From CAKSUT01 sp045542335 (lineage in GTDB: Bacteria; Bacillota; Clostridia; Oscillospirales; CAG-382), in the NCBI GenBank assembly GCA_045542335.1, contig JAZQKV010000086.1, forward strand, positions 72,562-136,561: 64,000 nt of DNA, read 5' to 3'. The translations under genes and the position numbers were made by a program. The notes under the pieces were generated by a model. It was not told where the DNA came from. It was given only the letters and a program-made list of their open reading frames with translations, and made no database searches. Positions 7,744 through 16,532 of the stretch are shown here, piece by piece. Positions within the stretch are counted from its first letter, which is position 1; each line of letters opens with the position of its first letter.

Positions 7744-10700
7744 TTATTCCGTTGCTCCTGCATAAGATTTGAGGGTTATCGCCTGTGCGGATTCGTAGTT
7801 TGCAAACACTCCCCATGCGGCGATGTCAAAATATGCATCCTCCAGAAGCTCTCCGTTTGCATAGAAATCCGAGCCTTTGCCTACGTTTTCAAAGAAGAAA
7901 ATCTGTATTTGCGTAGCATTTGCATAAGCGGAGTTTACGCTTGTTGCAGGAATGATTATTTCCTCCCAGCTTCCGCTTGCGACAGTCTTTTCTCGTGAGT
8001 AAAGGTACATATGACCGCCGGGCACACCCTTTCCTTCGCTGTCAGTAATATTATAAACGTTGAGATGAACAGTGTTACTGTGGTTTGTGCGATAGAGAAT
8101 CTTGAAGAATACCGCTCCGTCGGAAAGAGGAATTGCAGGCTTAAGACCATAGCAATCAAGCACCATGCTCTTGTCAATATTACGCGGCTTTATGGAAACG
8201 TACGAAAAGCCATCGATGGGGTCAACCAATTTCGTTGTTGCACAGGCATCTCCCACTTTGGAATAAAGGTTGGAGTGCTTCGCAAGCTTTACAAAGTAGG
8301 GCTCAAGTATCTCGGGAGGTCTTTCCTCAAAGAGGGACATATCATCCTCGACAAGGGGGTACTCAGCGTTGTCGATGACACTCGTATTGTAATCAAAGGC
8401 ATAGTCGGAAATATGCGGTACAATGTAAACCTTTGCGTTTTTGTCGCATACAAGCTCCTTTATACTTGCCTCGGATGAAAGTCCGGAATATGCATCATAT
8501 CCTGCTCCGACACCGTATTTGAACAGCTTGTTCCTGTAGCCCTGTATATAGGTGTTTCCGTCCATAACAGGTGCACCGTACTCGGTGCTGTTGGTCGTTA
8601 CTGCAAAAAGCTCATAAACACTTCTGTCAAATACATTATTTGTAATTCTTACGTTTTCAAAGTTATTTGCACTTCCCGCTCTGATATGACGCTGCACGTT
8701 TTTATCCGGACGTGTCGAGCCAAAGCCAAAGCCTGCACGACGAAGGAGGTTTGAGTCTATAAGATGGTTCTCACCGGCACGAAGTCCGTCTGTCTCATTT
8801 CCTGCATCGAGAAAATACTCGATCGAGTAAACACAGTCGGTTATAACGTTGTTGGTGTAAGAAATGTCGTCCATTCTGACCTCACCCTTGCCGCCTGAGA
8901 ACTGGTGTGTAACACCTGCATCGTAGCACTGATAAATGTAGCAATTGTCAACGGTATATCCGTCACATCCGCCATATATTTCAATGCCGTTGCCATAGCG
9001 TATCGCCACGCCCTTTGCTCTGCCGTAATCCTGTACCGAACCTCCTATCCAGCCGATTTCGCAATTACTTATTTTAAGGTTGCTGATGGTATTTCCGGCA
9101 ATGCCGTGTGCACCGCCGTACACAATACAAAGGTTGTCAATAGTAATATCCGAGCCTCTGAGCGTGATGATATGATCGTTTGATGCAAACTCAATTGACT
9201 CAAACACCTTGCCGGGATTTCCGTTGTCACATCTCAGATATACCGGTCCGACAGAGGATGGCGATATTGTATTGCCCGCCACAATGGAGTTTGCACCGTG
9301 GAAAAACTCAAGGTTTTTGTCAAGCTCCTCTGTATACACAAACTGTTTGGAATCGCTGCCGCTTACAATAAACTGCGACTTCTTTGATGCAGGCACTTCA
9401 CGCACCGCATAACCCTCTCCGCCATTGAAGATTATGCACCCGATATCCTTGATTTGTGTGTTGGAATACTTCCATATTTTTGCACCTGTCTGGTTGTCCA
9501 TGTAGACAAGTGACCATTTTTCAGCGTCCGCACCGTCCTCCGGCGAGCCGTTTATCACAGGCTTGGGAGCGTTTGCGTCACCATAAGCGGAATATGTTAT
9601 GCCCGTTCTTGCGGTAAATCTCTGACGGAACACATCGCCCCTTTTAAAGAGTACCGCATCCCCCTCCTTTGCAAGTGAGGTGGCTTTGTCAACAGTTTTC
9701 AGCGGCTCTTCGGGACTTGTACCGCTGTTGTCATCATCACCGTCAGCGGCAACATAATACTTCTGAGCATTGAAAACCTCGACGGACTTTGTTCCTCTTA
9801 TTTCCTCAATGCGACTCTTTTCAAGCGCATCAAGCTCCTCTATCTTTTGGTAAGCCTTGTCGTAGCCGAGCACATCATTTGCATCGACCTTTTCCATAAG
9901 CTTTTCGACCGGGTCTTCAAGCACATTCATCCATGCACCTTCCCACACGGTATGAAGCACCGTTGACTCCGCTATATCCCCGAAAGCCCAGTGACCTCTG
10001 TCAACGTCCATAAAAAGGATGCTTATTGTTTTGGGAATATCCTCCGCTTTTTTTGACGTACCCCTCGCACGGTTGATGATTGTTACCGCCTCGGCTCTTG
10101 AAACGGTTTTATCGGGAGCAAAAGTTCCGTCTGAATAACCGCCGATAAGTCCCGCGCTTGCCGCCGCCATAATTGCATCGTATTTTGTGTGGTTTTCGGG
10201 CACATCCGAAAACGTAGCTTTATTCTCCCCTTTTCCCCCGGCAGCAAGCCCTGTATTGTATACAAGCTCGGCGAACTCAGCTCTTGTTATTGCTTTTTCC
10301 GGCAGAAATTCTGCTTCTGTATAGGATTTAAGAAGTCCCTTTGAAGCACAATAGCCAATATACTTGTTGTACCACTTGTCGGCAGTAACATCGGAAAATG
10401 CGTGACTTATCTCTACCTCATCCGAAACCTCGCCGCCTTCAAGTATCCTTGCCACAATGGTACAAGCCTCTGCCCTTGTCATAGTACCTGACGGACGGAA
10501 AGTGCCGTCGGTGTAGCCGTTCATATAAGGCTCGTGACGGTCGAAAGCAGGCTTTTCCTTTGAGAATATGATTTTGCCTATGTACATAACCTCACCGTCG
10601 GGTCTTTCGGAAAGAGCGTATTTATTTCCAAAGGGCTCAAGGTGAAGCTGTTTCATATTGAAGCTTGTGGCTGTGTCGGAAATCTTGTCCTTTACACTTC

Positions 10701-11175
10701 TCACGTCAAAAACCGCATATGACCACTCGTTTGCCACAAGGTCATTTACTGACTGCTTATAGTAGCTTCCCGTAAGCACACCTCCCTGCATAATGCCGAG
10801 ATTCATGGGGCAAACAAGAGGAGATGCACATTCATAGTAGTATTCAACCGCAATCCAGCCGTAGTATCTCAAATCAATGCCCGCAGAGGCGTAGTTCCAG
10901 CCATCTATTTTGACGTTGCTTGAACTGCTCTTGTTGTTTGATGTAACCTTGAGCACAGTACGCAAGTCAAAATCATAATTTGACAAAACGCCGGAATTTC
11001 CGCCGCCTACAATGCCACTATGATATTTGTAGTAATCCAGAGTGATAACTCCGCTGTCAGCATTTCCGGCTGTGACAGTTTCCTCACCCGAAACATACAG
11101 TGCTAAGCACATCACGCACAGCACAAGGCTCAGTGCAAATGCTGCGATACGTTTTTTCAGATGTGTTTTCTTCAT
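7744..11175 (-). CDS. Secreted SLH-domain protein with beta-helix region
   Basis: 1143-aa surface protein. It has a signal peptide (KKRIAAFALSLVLCVMCLALYV), a jelly-roll-like domain at about 35-200, and three SLH repeats at about 212-370 (NGYTDGTFRPSGTMTRAEA, KAITRAEFAELVYN, GGYSDGTFAPDKTVSRAEA). These should hold it to secondary cell-wall polymer. From about residue 472 (YYVAADGDDDNSG) a right-handed beta-helix of the pectate-lyase type runs to about 870. A second jelly-roll-like module closes the C-terminus. The SLH repeats lie inside the chain, not at an end, which is unusual. Neighbouring GH43 and GH2 genes support plant or host glycan binding or lyase action; no catalytic residues can be assigned. 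AAGGGAAG precedes the ATG. Confidence 0.85.
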   Translation of the reverse strand: MKKTHLKKRIAAFALSLVLCVMCLALYVSGEETVTAGNADSGVITLDYYKYHSGIVGGGNSGVLSNYDFDLRTVLKVTSNNKSSSSNVKIDGWNYASAGIDLRYYGWIAVEYYYECASPLVCPMNLGIMQGGVLTGSYYKQSVNDLVANEWSYAVFDVRSVKDKISDTATSFNMKQLHLEPFGNKYALSERPDGEVMYIGKIIFSKEKPAFDRHEPYMNGYTDGTFRPSGTMTRAEACTIVARILEGGEVSDEVEISHAFSDVTADKWYNKYIGYCASKGLLKSYTEAEFLPEKAITRAEFAELVYNTGLAAGGKGENKATFSDVPENHTKYDAIMAAASAGLIGGYSDGTFAPDKTVSRAEAVTIINRARGTSKKAEDIPKTISILFMDVDRGHWAFGDIAESTVLHTVWEGAWMNVLEDPVEKLMEKVDANDVLGYDKAYQKIEELDALEKSRIEEIRGTKSVEVFNAQKYYVAADGDDDNSGTSPEEPLKTVDKATSLAKEGDAVLFKRGDVFRQRFTARTGITYSAYGDANAPKPVINGSPEDGADAEKWSLVYMDNQTGAKIWKYSNTQIKDIGCIIFNGGEGYAVREVPASKKSQFIVSGSDSKQFVYTEELDKNLEFFHGANSIVAGNTISPSSVGPVYLRCDNGNPGKVFESIEFASNDHIITLRGSDITIDNLCIVYGGAHGIAGNTISNLKISNCEIGWIGGSVQDYGRAKGVAIRYGNGIEIYGGCDGYTVDNCYIYQCYDAGVTHQFSGGKGEVRMDDISYTNNVITDCVYSIEYFLDAGNETDGLRAGENHLIDSNLLRRAGFGFGSTRPDKNVQRHIRAGSANNFENVRITNNVFDRSVYELFAVTTNSTEYGAPVMDGNTYIQGYRNKLFKYGVGAGYDAYSGLSSEASIKELVCDKNAKVYIVPHISDYAFDYNTSVIDNAEYPLVEDDMSLFEERPPEILEPYFVKLAKHSNLYSKVGDACATTKLVDPIDGFSYVSIKPRNIDKSMVLDCYGLKPAIPLSDGAVFFKILYRTNHSNTVHLNVYNITDSEGKGVPGGHMYLYSREKTVASGSWEEIIIPATSVNSAYANATQIQIFFFENVGKGSDFYANGELLEDAYFDIAAWGVFANYESAQAITLKSYAGATE

Positions 11176-11259
11176 ACTTATCTTCCCTTCAATAAGTGAT
11201 ATTTTTCAAATGCACAATACGCATAAATATACTATTTACACAATATTCTCATTTGTATA

Positions 11260-11288
11260 TTGATATTTTACCACAATAGTTGTATATT
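11260..11288 (+). promoter_or_regulatory. Sigma-A promoter of the AraC gene at 11365
   Basis: TTGATA (11260-11265), 17-nt spacer, TATATT (11283-11288). Transcription would begin near 11295, past the ATG at 11293, which supports the downstream GTG start for the gene. Confidence 0.55.
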
Positions 11289-11364
11289 TTAAATGGTAAT
11301 AATATTATTTTTAGTGACATTTTTTAATAATACTAAGTTTTCAAAGCAGGGGGGACAATGGTCA

Positions 11365-12162
11365 GTGTTTTATCAGAACAACAAAGAAGTATTATATGAA
11401 ATAAACGTATGGATACAGAAAGCAATCGGAGCTTCCAGCCATCTGCACAATGCCTCGGAGTTTATATATGTATCGGATGGGCTTCTCAAAATAGAGTCCG
11501 GAAACAAGTCGCAGATAGTCTGCAAGGGTGAAATTGCAACAATAAGTGCCTGCACACCGCACACCTTACGTTCACTTGAAGACGGTAGATATATTGTTAT
11601 GACAGTTCCCACGGACAAACTCGAAAAGCACATCTCCACTCTTTGTGAAAACACCTTTGAAAACCTCAAGATTTGTGATGTTCCCCAAAATATAATCGGA
11701 AATCTGTTTGAGATTATGATTTCCATGAGCAGTCTTGGTGAGGAATTCGGTGACATCGAAAAAAGCCACATGGCAAACCTCATAGTAAATATGATTGTGC
11801 CACGTTGCACCATTGCAAAGCGTCCGCACTCCCTTGACATAATAACAAACACCGTGAACTACATTATGGAAAACATATCGTACAGCAATCTCAGTGTCCG
11901 TGAAATTGCACGTTTCATGCATTGCAATCAGCAAAAGCTTTCCCTTGAATTTCGCTCTGTCATGCAAAAGAGCATTACAGAATACATCACGCTTTTACGC
12001 CTTGAAAAGGCAAAAAAGCTTCTACTCTCCTCGCGGAAAATCACAGTTGAAAGCATCGCTCTCATGGTTGGCTTTAATTGTACACGGAATTTCCTGCGGT
12101 GCTATAAGAATCACTTTGGTTGTACCCCGACACAGACCAGAAATACGTCTGTCACGCCGTGA
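11365..12162 (+). CDS. AraC-family transcriptional regulator
   Basis: About 266 aa from a GTG start. It has an N-terminal cupin (SSHLHNASEFIYVSDG and GEIATISACTPHTLRSLEDG) and a C-terminal double helix-turn-helix (SVREIARFMHCNQQKLSLEF and ESIALMVGFNCTRNFLRCYK). GTG at 11365 is preferred because AGGGGGG lies 10 nt before it and the residues coded upstream are unlike this family; an in-frame ATG at 11293 is the alternative. It is divergent from the SLH/beta-helix gene and upstream of the glycosidases, so it is a likely regulator of one or both. Confidence 0.85.
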   Translation: MFYQNNKEVLYEINVWIQKAIGASSHLHNASEFIYVSDGLLKIESGNKSQIVCKGEIATISACTPHTLRSLEDGRYIVMTVPTDKLEKHISTLCENTFENLKICDVPQNIIGNLFEIMISMSSLGEEFGDIEKSHMANLIVNMIVPRCTIAKRPHSLDIITNTVNYIMENISYSNLSVREIARFMHCNQQKLSLEFRSVMQKSITEYITLLRLEKAKKLLLSSRKITVESIALMVGFNCTRNFLRCYKNHFGCTPTQTRNTSVTP

Positions 12163-12338
12163 AAGCATTGCCGCATAAAAAATGACGAAGAAGTATCGCA
12201 AGACACGCCTCAAGTACAGTACCGGAGGGGTATCAACGATAATTCTTCGTCTGACAGTAGTATACTTAATTCTCCCGAAAAAAGCAACAAACAAAATGCA
12301 AACAATTCTGAAGAACAGTTATCTGAACGTGAAAAGCA

Positions 12339-12378
12339 TGACACCCCTTTGTATATGCAAAAGGGTGTCACTCTTTTT
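12339..12378. terminator. Bidirectional terminator
   Basis: TGACACCC (12339-12346) pairs with GGGTGTCA (12363-12370), extended by T/A pairs, with T-runs on both strands. It separates the AraC gene from the convergent GH43 gene. The stretch 12163-12338 shows nothing convincing. Confidence 0.8.
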
Positions 12379-12391
12379 ATTCGTTTTCCAC

Positions 12392-13276
12392 TTACCCCAC
12401 AGTCACAGTGCCATCTGCATGGTATTCCACGGGACGGATTACAAATCTTTCGATTTCTTCCTCATTTTCGCCTTTTATAAAGCAATGGAATGTAACGTAA
12501 TCCTTTCCGTCAAGACCTTTGAAGCTATGGTTGTGACCTGCTCTGTGCCACAGCTCGTTTTCGGAAATAATGGGGTTTATGTCCGCCGCCTTTTTCCACG
12601 GACCATGAATGCTGTCGGAGGTGAGGACACCTGCGGCATAGCCGTTTGTCCAGCTTGAATACCATTGAAAATATATCCCATGACGTTTCACTATGCACTG
12701 TCCCTCAACGCCGATAGAGTCCCATTCTCCCTCATTTCCCTTATGGCAAACAACCTGTTCATCGGAAATATCGCAGGTATCAAGGTCAAAGCGGTAAAGC
12801 ACCAGCTTATCTGTGCAGGTAAAACCAATATAAGCCGTTCCGTCATCATCAAGGAAAATGGTTGCATCGTTTCCGTGGTGAAGTGCCTTTTTAACATTAA
12901 CTATTTCATAAGGACCTTCGGGTTTTCTTGCCCTTGCCACACCTACGGCATGACCGTAGGCATACCTTTCATCCTCATTGCGGCAGTTGAAGGTAAGGTA
13001 AAACCAGCCGTTTTTACCATCAAAAAGCTCCGGTGCCCAGAATCTGTCACGGCACCACATATCCTCGGGCATATCCTCTCTTTTAAGGATAAGTCCATGG
13101 TCGGTGAAGGTTTTAAGGTCCTTTGAGGACAAAAGTCTTACACCGTCATTTACGCCTTTCCAATAGGGTGGCTGAGTTCCCGTGACATAATATGTATCGC
13201 CCACAAGCATAACCATGGGGTCACGGATTGTTGTAAAATTTGCACTTTCGTCGGTAATGTAAACCTTGTTTTCCAT
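12392..13276 (-). CDS. Glycoside hydrolase family 43 protein
   Basis: 294-aa five-bladed beta-propeller enzyme of the GH43 type (arabinofuranosidase/xylosidase group). The N-terminal TTIRDPMVMLVGDTYYVTG carries the catalytic-base Asp in RDP. A WAPELFDGKNGWFYLTF blade follows, then DATIFLDDDGTAYIGF and GVEGQCIVKRHG, where the Glu is the probable general acid. There is no signal peptide, so it acts inside the cell or on imported oligosaccharides. The ATG at 13276 is chosen because AAAGGGAG lies 6 nt upstream; in-frame codons before it reach back into the GH2 gene. It is the second gene of a GH2-GH43 operon (33-nt gap). Confidence 0.88.
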   Translation of the reverse strand: MENKVYITDESANFTTIRDPMVMLVGDTYYVTGTQPPYWKGVNDGVRLLSSKDLKTFTDHGLILKREDMPEDMWCRDRFWAPELFDGKNGWFYLTFNCRNEDERYAYGHAVGVARARKPEGPYEIVNVKKALHHGNDATIFLDDDGTAYIGFTCTDKLVLYRFDLDTCDISDEQVVCHKGNEGEWDSIGVEGQCIVKRHGIYFQWYSSWTNGYAAGVLTSDSIHGPWKKAADINPIISENELWHRAGHNHSFKGLDGKDYVTFHCFIKGENEEEIERFVIRPVEYHADGTVTVG

Positions 13277-13308
13277 ATTATTACTCCCTTTCATGTCGCA
13301 CAATGAGG

Positions 13309-15021
13309 TCAATCCTCAATGGCGGCTTTCTTTGTATTTATTTCTCTGATTACGCCAATGTCAATTTTGGGCTTACGGTCGTATGTGTAAAGGCCGTTCT
13401 GCTCCTGCTCGATGTCATAAAGCTGGGTGTAACAAAAGCCACAAATAAATGGATTGTCAAGAAGCGCATGGGTAAGACCACGGTATCTCTCGTAAAACTC
13501 CTCTGCAGTCTTTGTGGCAACGCCGTAACTCCATGGATCTTCGCCGTGCTGACCAAGATTTGCCGAAAGACCTGTTCCGCCGTATTCACTTATGAAAATC
13601 GGCTGTCCCTGCCAACTCTGTGCCTTACTTCTGCGCTCGGTGTACACTCCGTCGGTTATTAAAGAAGCGTAGTGTTCCTTAAACTCCTCCGGGTCCTGAC
13701 AGTAATCGTGTATGTCATAAATATCTGTCTTTACATGGACATATCCGCTTGTATCAATGCAGGGGCGTGTTTCGTCAAATGCTTTTGTAATATCATAAAT
13801 ATAAGCAAGGTTTCTAGCCTCCTGCCCCGCATTTCCACCATTAGTTTCGTTGTAAGGACACCACCCCACAATCGACGGATGATTAAAGTCGCGCTCCAAC
13901 TCCTCCATCCATTCCGGCAGAATTGATGCAAAGCTCTCAAGGCTCTTGTCATTAAGTCCCCAGTTCGGATACTCTCCCCACACCATATATCCAAGTCTGT
14001 CGCAATGATAAATAAAGCGGGGCTCGAAAACCTTTTCATGCATTCTTGCGCCGTTAAAACCCGCCTCCATTGAAAGGATTATATCACGGCAAAAAGTTTC
14101 GTCATTCTTTGCTGTATAAATTCCATCGGGGTAGTATCCCTGATCAAGCACAAGCCTTTGGAATACACTCTTTCCGTTAAGGAGAAATTCCCACTTGCCG
14201 AGGCTTACACTTCTCATGCCGAAATAGCTTTTGACAACATCTTGTCCGAAAGTGATAACAAGGTCATAAAGCCTTCCGCAACCGAGTTCCCAAAGGTGAA
14301 GTTCTGAAAGTGCAAGCTCTGCATTAAAGCTGTCATGGCACTTTTTCTCCGTTCTTCCAACCGATTTTCCATCGTAAAAAGCTTCAATAGTAACCAAGCC
14401 TTCGCCTTTTACCAAACCCTTTACAAGAAGTGACTGATTGTCAATATCGGGATAAACACGAAAAGAGTCAATATAATCTTCCGGCGTAAATTCAAGATAC
14501 ACTGTCTGCCAGATACCTGTTGTCCTTGTATAAAGACAACCAAAGGACTTATATCTGTCACTCTGCTTCCCCCTGCCCTGACTCTTTCCGTCCCTGCCGT
14601 TGTTGTCCCTTGCAAAAACCACAACGGTATTGCTTCCTGCCACAACAAGCTTCGTTATATCAAAAGCAAAGGGAGTGAAACCACCCTTGTGCGTTCCGGC
14701 GAGAATGCCGTTTATGTAAACCTCGCTCAAATAGTCAACTGCACCAAAGTGAATAAAAACTCTGCCATCAAGCTGTTTTTCGGTTATTACAAAGCTGCGT
14801 CTGTACCAGACAGCGTTAAGAAAGTCCGTAAATCCGATCCCCGAAAGTTCGCTTTCAGGGCAAAATGGGACTTTTATCTTTTTATCGTAAACTCCGCCTT
14901 GCACCATTCCCCTTTCCTTGCCGCTTGCGGAAAAATCAAAAGCAAAATCCCATTCTCCGTTAAGATTCACCCAATTATCTCTCACAAATTGCGGATTGGG
15001 ATGCTCTGATCTGAAAAACAT
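13309..15021 (-). CDS. Glycoside hydrolase family 2 enzyme (beta-glucuronidase/galactosidase-like)
   Basis: 570-aa retaining glycosidase with the GH2 order: sugar-binding jelly roll (VNLNGEWDFAFD, GAVDYLSEVYINGILAGTHKGG), Ig-like domain, then a TIM barrel. The acid/base Glu is in WCPYNETNGG and the nucleophile Glu in FISEYGGTGL. There is no signal peptide, so it is cytoplasmic. Length fits the short beta-glucuronidase-like group better than LacZ (about 1000 aa). GGGAGGAG precedes the ATG. It is divergent from an AraC regulator at 15237 and cotranscribed with the GH43 gene. Confidence 0.92.
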   Translation of the reverse strand: MFFRSEHPNPQFVRDNWVNLNGEWDFAFDFSASGKERGMVQGGVYDKKIKVPFCPESELSGIGFTDFLNAVWYRRSFVITEKQLDGRVFIHFGAVDYLSEVYINGILAGTHKGGFTPFAFDITKLVVAGSNTVVVFARDNNGRDGKSQGRGKQSDRYKSFGCLYTRTTGIWQTVYLEFTPEDYIDSFRVYPDIDNQSLLVKGLVKGEGLVTIEAFYDGKSVGRTEKKCHDSFNAELALSELHLWELGCGRLYDLVITFGQDVVKSYFGMRSVSLGKWEFLLNGKSVFQRLVLDQGYYPDGIYTAKNDETFCRDIILSMEAGFNGARMHEKVFEPRFIYHCDRLGYMVWGEYPNWGLNDKSLESFASILPEWMEELERDFNHPSIVGWCPYNETNGGNAGQEARNLAYIYDITKAFDETRPCIDTSGYVHVKTDIYDIHDYCQDPEEFKEHYASLITDGVYTERRSKAQSWQGQPIFISEYGGTGLSANLGQHGEDPWSYGVATKTAEEFYERYRGLTHALLDNPFICGFCYTQLYDIEQEQNGLYTYDRKPKIDIGVIREINTKKAAIED

Positions 15022-15046
15022 TTATACTCCTCCCATAAGCAAAATT

Positions 15047-15072
15047 ATTATACAAGTTCATTGTATCACAAT
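15047..15072 (-). promoter_or_regulatory. -10 box and palindrome upstream of GH2
   Basis: On the minus strand TATAAT lies at 15047-15052, but no -35 is seen at 17 nt. In its place is the inverted repeat ATTGT-atc-ACAAT (15060-15072). A -10 without -35 and with an operator-like repeat fits an activator-dependent promoter, perhaps driven by the divergent AraC protein. Confidence 0.45.
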
Positions 15073-15175
15073 ATTCCCTTGGAGTAAATGCCAAATACTA
15101 TTTTTTAATTGATATATTCTACTGTTAAAAATCGTATATTTTGATAAAAAAGTCGCATATATGGCATATTAGCTC

Positions 15176-15215
15176 TTGACACACTTGCTGTTTTCTGATA
15201 TAATTCTGATATAAT
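15176..15215 (+). promoter_or_regulatory. Consensus sigma-A promoter with duplicated -10
   Basis: TTGACA (15176-15181), 17-nt spacer, TATAAT (15199-15204): a full consensus match. The 11-mer TTCTGATATAA is repeated in tandem at 15193-15203 and 15204-15214, which creates a second TATAAT at 15210-15215. Confidence 0.8.
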
Positions 15216-15236
15216 AAACATCAATGAGGGACAGAT

Positions 15237-16022
15237 ATGCTCAAAATAATAAAAACAAGACACTCATATCCCGAAAGCAAAGGGTTCTACATGAAGCGCC
15301 CCCTCGGGTGCGACGAATATGTGTTTCTGATGTTCCACACCTCAGTAGGCATTGTTCTCGACGGGAAAACCATCCGTACAAAGCCGTATGCCATGATAAT
15401 TTACGACAAGCCAACACCTCAGTATTTTTTTGCCGAAAGCGACCTTGTTCACGATTGGATACACATCGACGGCGAGCTTTGCGCCCTTATGCAAGAGTGT
15501 GGGCTTGAATTTGACAAAATCTATTATCCGCTTAATCCTACAAGCGTCACCGAAACTGTTTACGCCCTCGAAACCGAGTTTCAGGCTGCCAAGAGATATA
15601 GCCGGGAGATAAGCGATAGCCTTCTTCGAACCATGCTTTACCGTGTTTCCCGTTCACTTCTTGACGGTGAACGGGATATTAACGAAAACAGTGACACAAT
15701 CCGTCGCATCAGAGACTTCCGCACCGAAATGTTTTCCCATCCGGAGCGTCAATGGAATGTTGCTCAGATGGCATACTCGTCGGCAATTTCCGAATCGCGT
15801 TTTTACGCTCTTTATAAAGATATTTTCGGGATTTCTCCCACCAAAGACCTTATCGGTGCGAGAATCGAACGGGCAAGGTTTTATCTTTCAACGGGAAAAT
15901 ATTCAGTCAGCGAAGTTGCAGCCCTCGTCGGATACAGCAATGTATTCCACTTTATACGGCAATATAAAGCTGAAACAGGCGTCACTCCGGGAAAAGCATC
16001 AAAGCTTAGTGAACGTGTGTGA
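15237..16022 (+). CDS. AraC-family transcriptional regulator
   Basis: 261-aa regulator whose N-terminus (RHSYPESKGFYMKRPLG) starts like a degenerate cupin without the usual histidine cluster. The C-terminal third holds the two HTH units (WNVAQMAYSSAISESRFYAL, SVSEVAALVGYSNVFHFIRQ). GAGGGA precedes the ATG. It is read from a consensus promoter and lies opposite the GH2-GH43 operon, its probable target. Confidence 0.9.
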   Translation: MLKIIKTRHSYPESKGFYMKRPLGCDEYVFLMFHTSVGIVLDGKTIRTKPYAMIIYDKPTPQYFFAESDLVHDWIHIDGELCALMQECGLEFDKIYYPLNPTSVTETVYALETEFQAAKRYSREISDSLLRTMLYRVSRSLLDGERDINENSDTIRRIRDFRTEMFSHPERQWNVAQMAYSSAISESRFYALYKDIFGISPTKDLIGARIERARFYLSTGKYSVSEVAALVGYSNVFHFIRQYKAETGVTPGKASKLSERV

Positions 16023-16083
16023 AGTCTTTGCGTTTTTATTTGTCATTTCACACAATATATTTTTAAAGACACAATACAGAAAA

Positions 16084-16121
16084 AAAGCGACCATCATAAC
16101 GATAGTCGCTTTCTTTGTTTT
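16084..16121 (+). terminator. Terminator of the AraC gene
   Basis: AAAGCGAC (16084-16091) pairs with GTCGCTTT (16105-16112), with inner ATC/GAT pairs, followed by CTTTGTTTT. Confidence 0.8.
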
Positions 16122-16133
16122 AATCTTAAGAGT

Positions 16134-16147
16134 GTCACATATGTGAC
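16134..16147. repeat. 14-bp perfect palindrome
   Basis: GTCACATATGTGAC is a perfect palindrome between the AraC terminator and the end of rpsU. It could be a protein-binding site. A weaker stem over 16153-16180 overlaps the rpsU stop codon. Confidence 0.3.
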
Positions 16148-16176
16148 CCAACAGTAAGACTTTTCCGGACAAGTTC

Positions 16177-16353
16177 TTACTTGAACTTTCTCTTGCGAGC
16201 TGCCTCGGACTTCTTCTTACGCTTTACGCTGGGCTTTTCGTAGTGTTCTCTCTTGCGAAGCTCTGTGAGTACTCCGCTTCTTGCACACTGTCTCTTAAAT
16301 CTGCGAAGTGCGCTGTCAAGGCTTTCATTGTCCTTAATCTTGATTTCTGCCAT
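16177..16353 (-). CDS. rpsU: 30S ribosomal protein bS21
   Basis: 58-aa basic protein with the S21 pattern: KDNESLDSALRRFKRQC, then REHYEKPSVKRKKK and a lysine/arginine-rich tail. bS21 sits on the small subunit platform near the 16S 3' end. The ATG at 16353 is set by the strong GGAGGGAGGG site just upstream; codons before it are not typical of S21. It is read from its own consensus promoter. Confidence 0.97.
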   Translation of the reverse strand: MAEIKIKDNESLDSALRRFKRQCARSGVLTELRKREHYEKPSVKRKKKSEAARKRKFK

Positions 16354-16404
16354 TATTTTCCCTCCCTCCGCGGTAGGCAAAGAGATATTTTCTACACTCT
16401 TGGT

Positions 16405-16433
16405 ATTATACATCAAAAAGTATAATCTGTCAA
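16405..16433 (-). promoter_or_regulatory. Consensus sigma-A promoter of rpsU
   Basis: On the minus strand TTGACA (16428-16433), exactly 17 nt, TATAAT (16405-16410). Both boxes match the consensus at every position. Confidence 0.85.
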
Positions 16434-16499
16434 GAGGAAATGCGAAAATATTCTGAAATTTAATGATTTTTTTATAATTTATCCGACTTTTCCGGTGCT

Positions 16500-16528
16500 T
16501 TCACGAAAAAATATAGTTTTTTCGTGAA
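16500..16528 (-). terminator. Terminator of the leuS operon
   Basis: A 12-bp perfect stem (16500-16511 with 16517-16528) with a 5-nt loop lies 4 nt after the leuS stop codon. The 3' arm itself begins with six T on either strand. It closes the long leftward operon. Confidence 0.75.
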
Positions 16529-16532
16529 GCAT

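Noticed and set aside
11293..11364. Upstream ATG for the AraC gene
   Set aside because: The predicted transcript starts after it, the coded residues are unlike AraC proteins, and a strong ribosome site lies before GTG 11365.
12182..12658. 158-codon plus-strand frame after the AraC gene
   Set aside because: It runs through the terminator at 12339 and into the GH43 gene in antisense.
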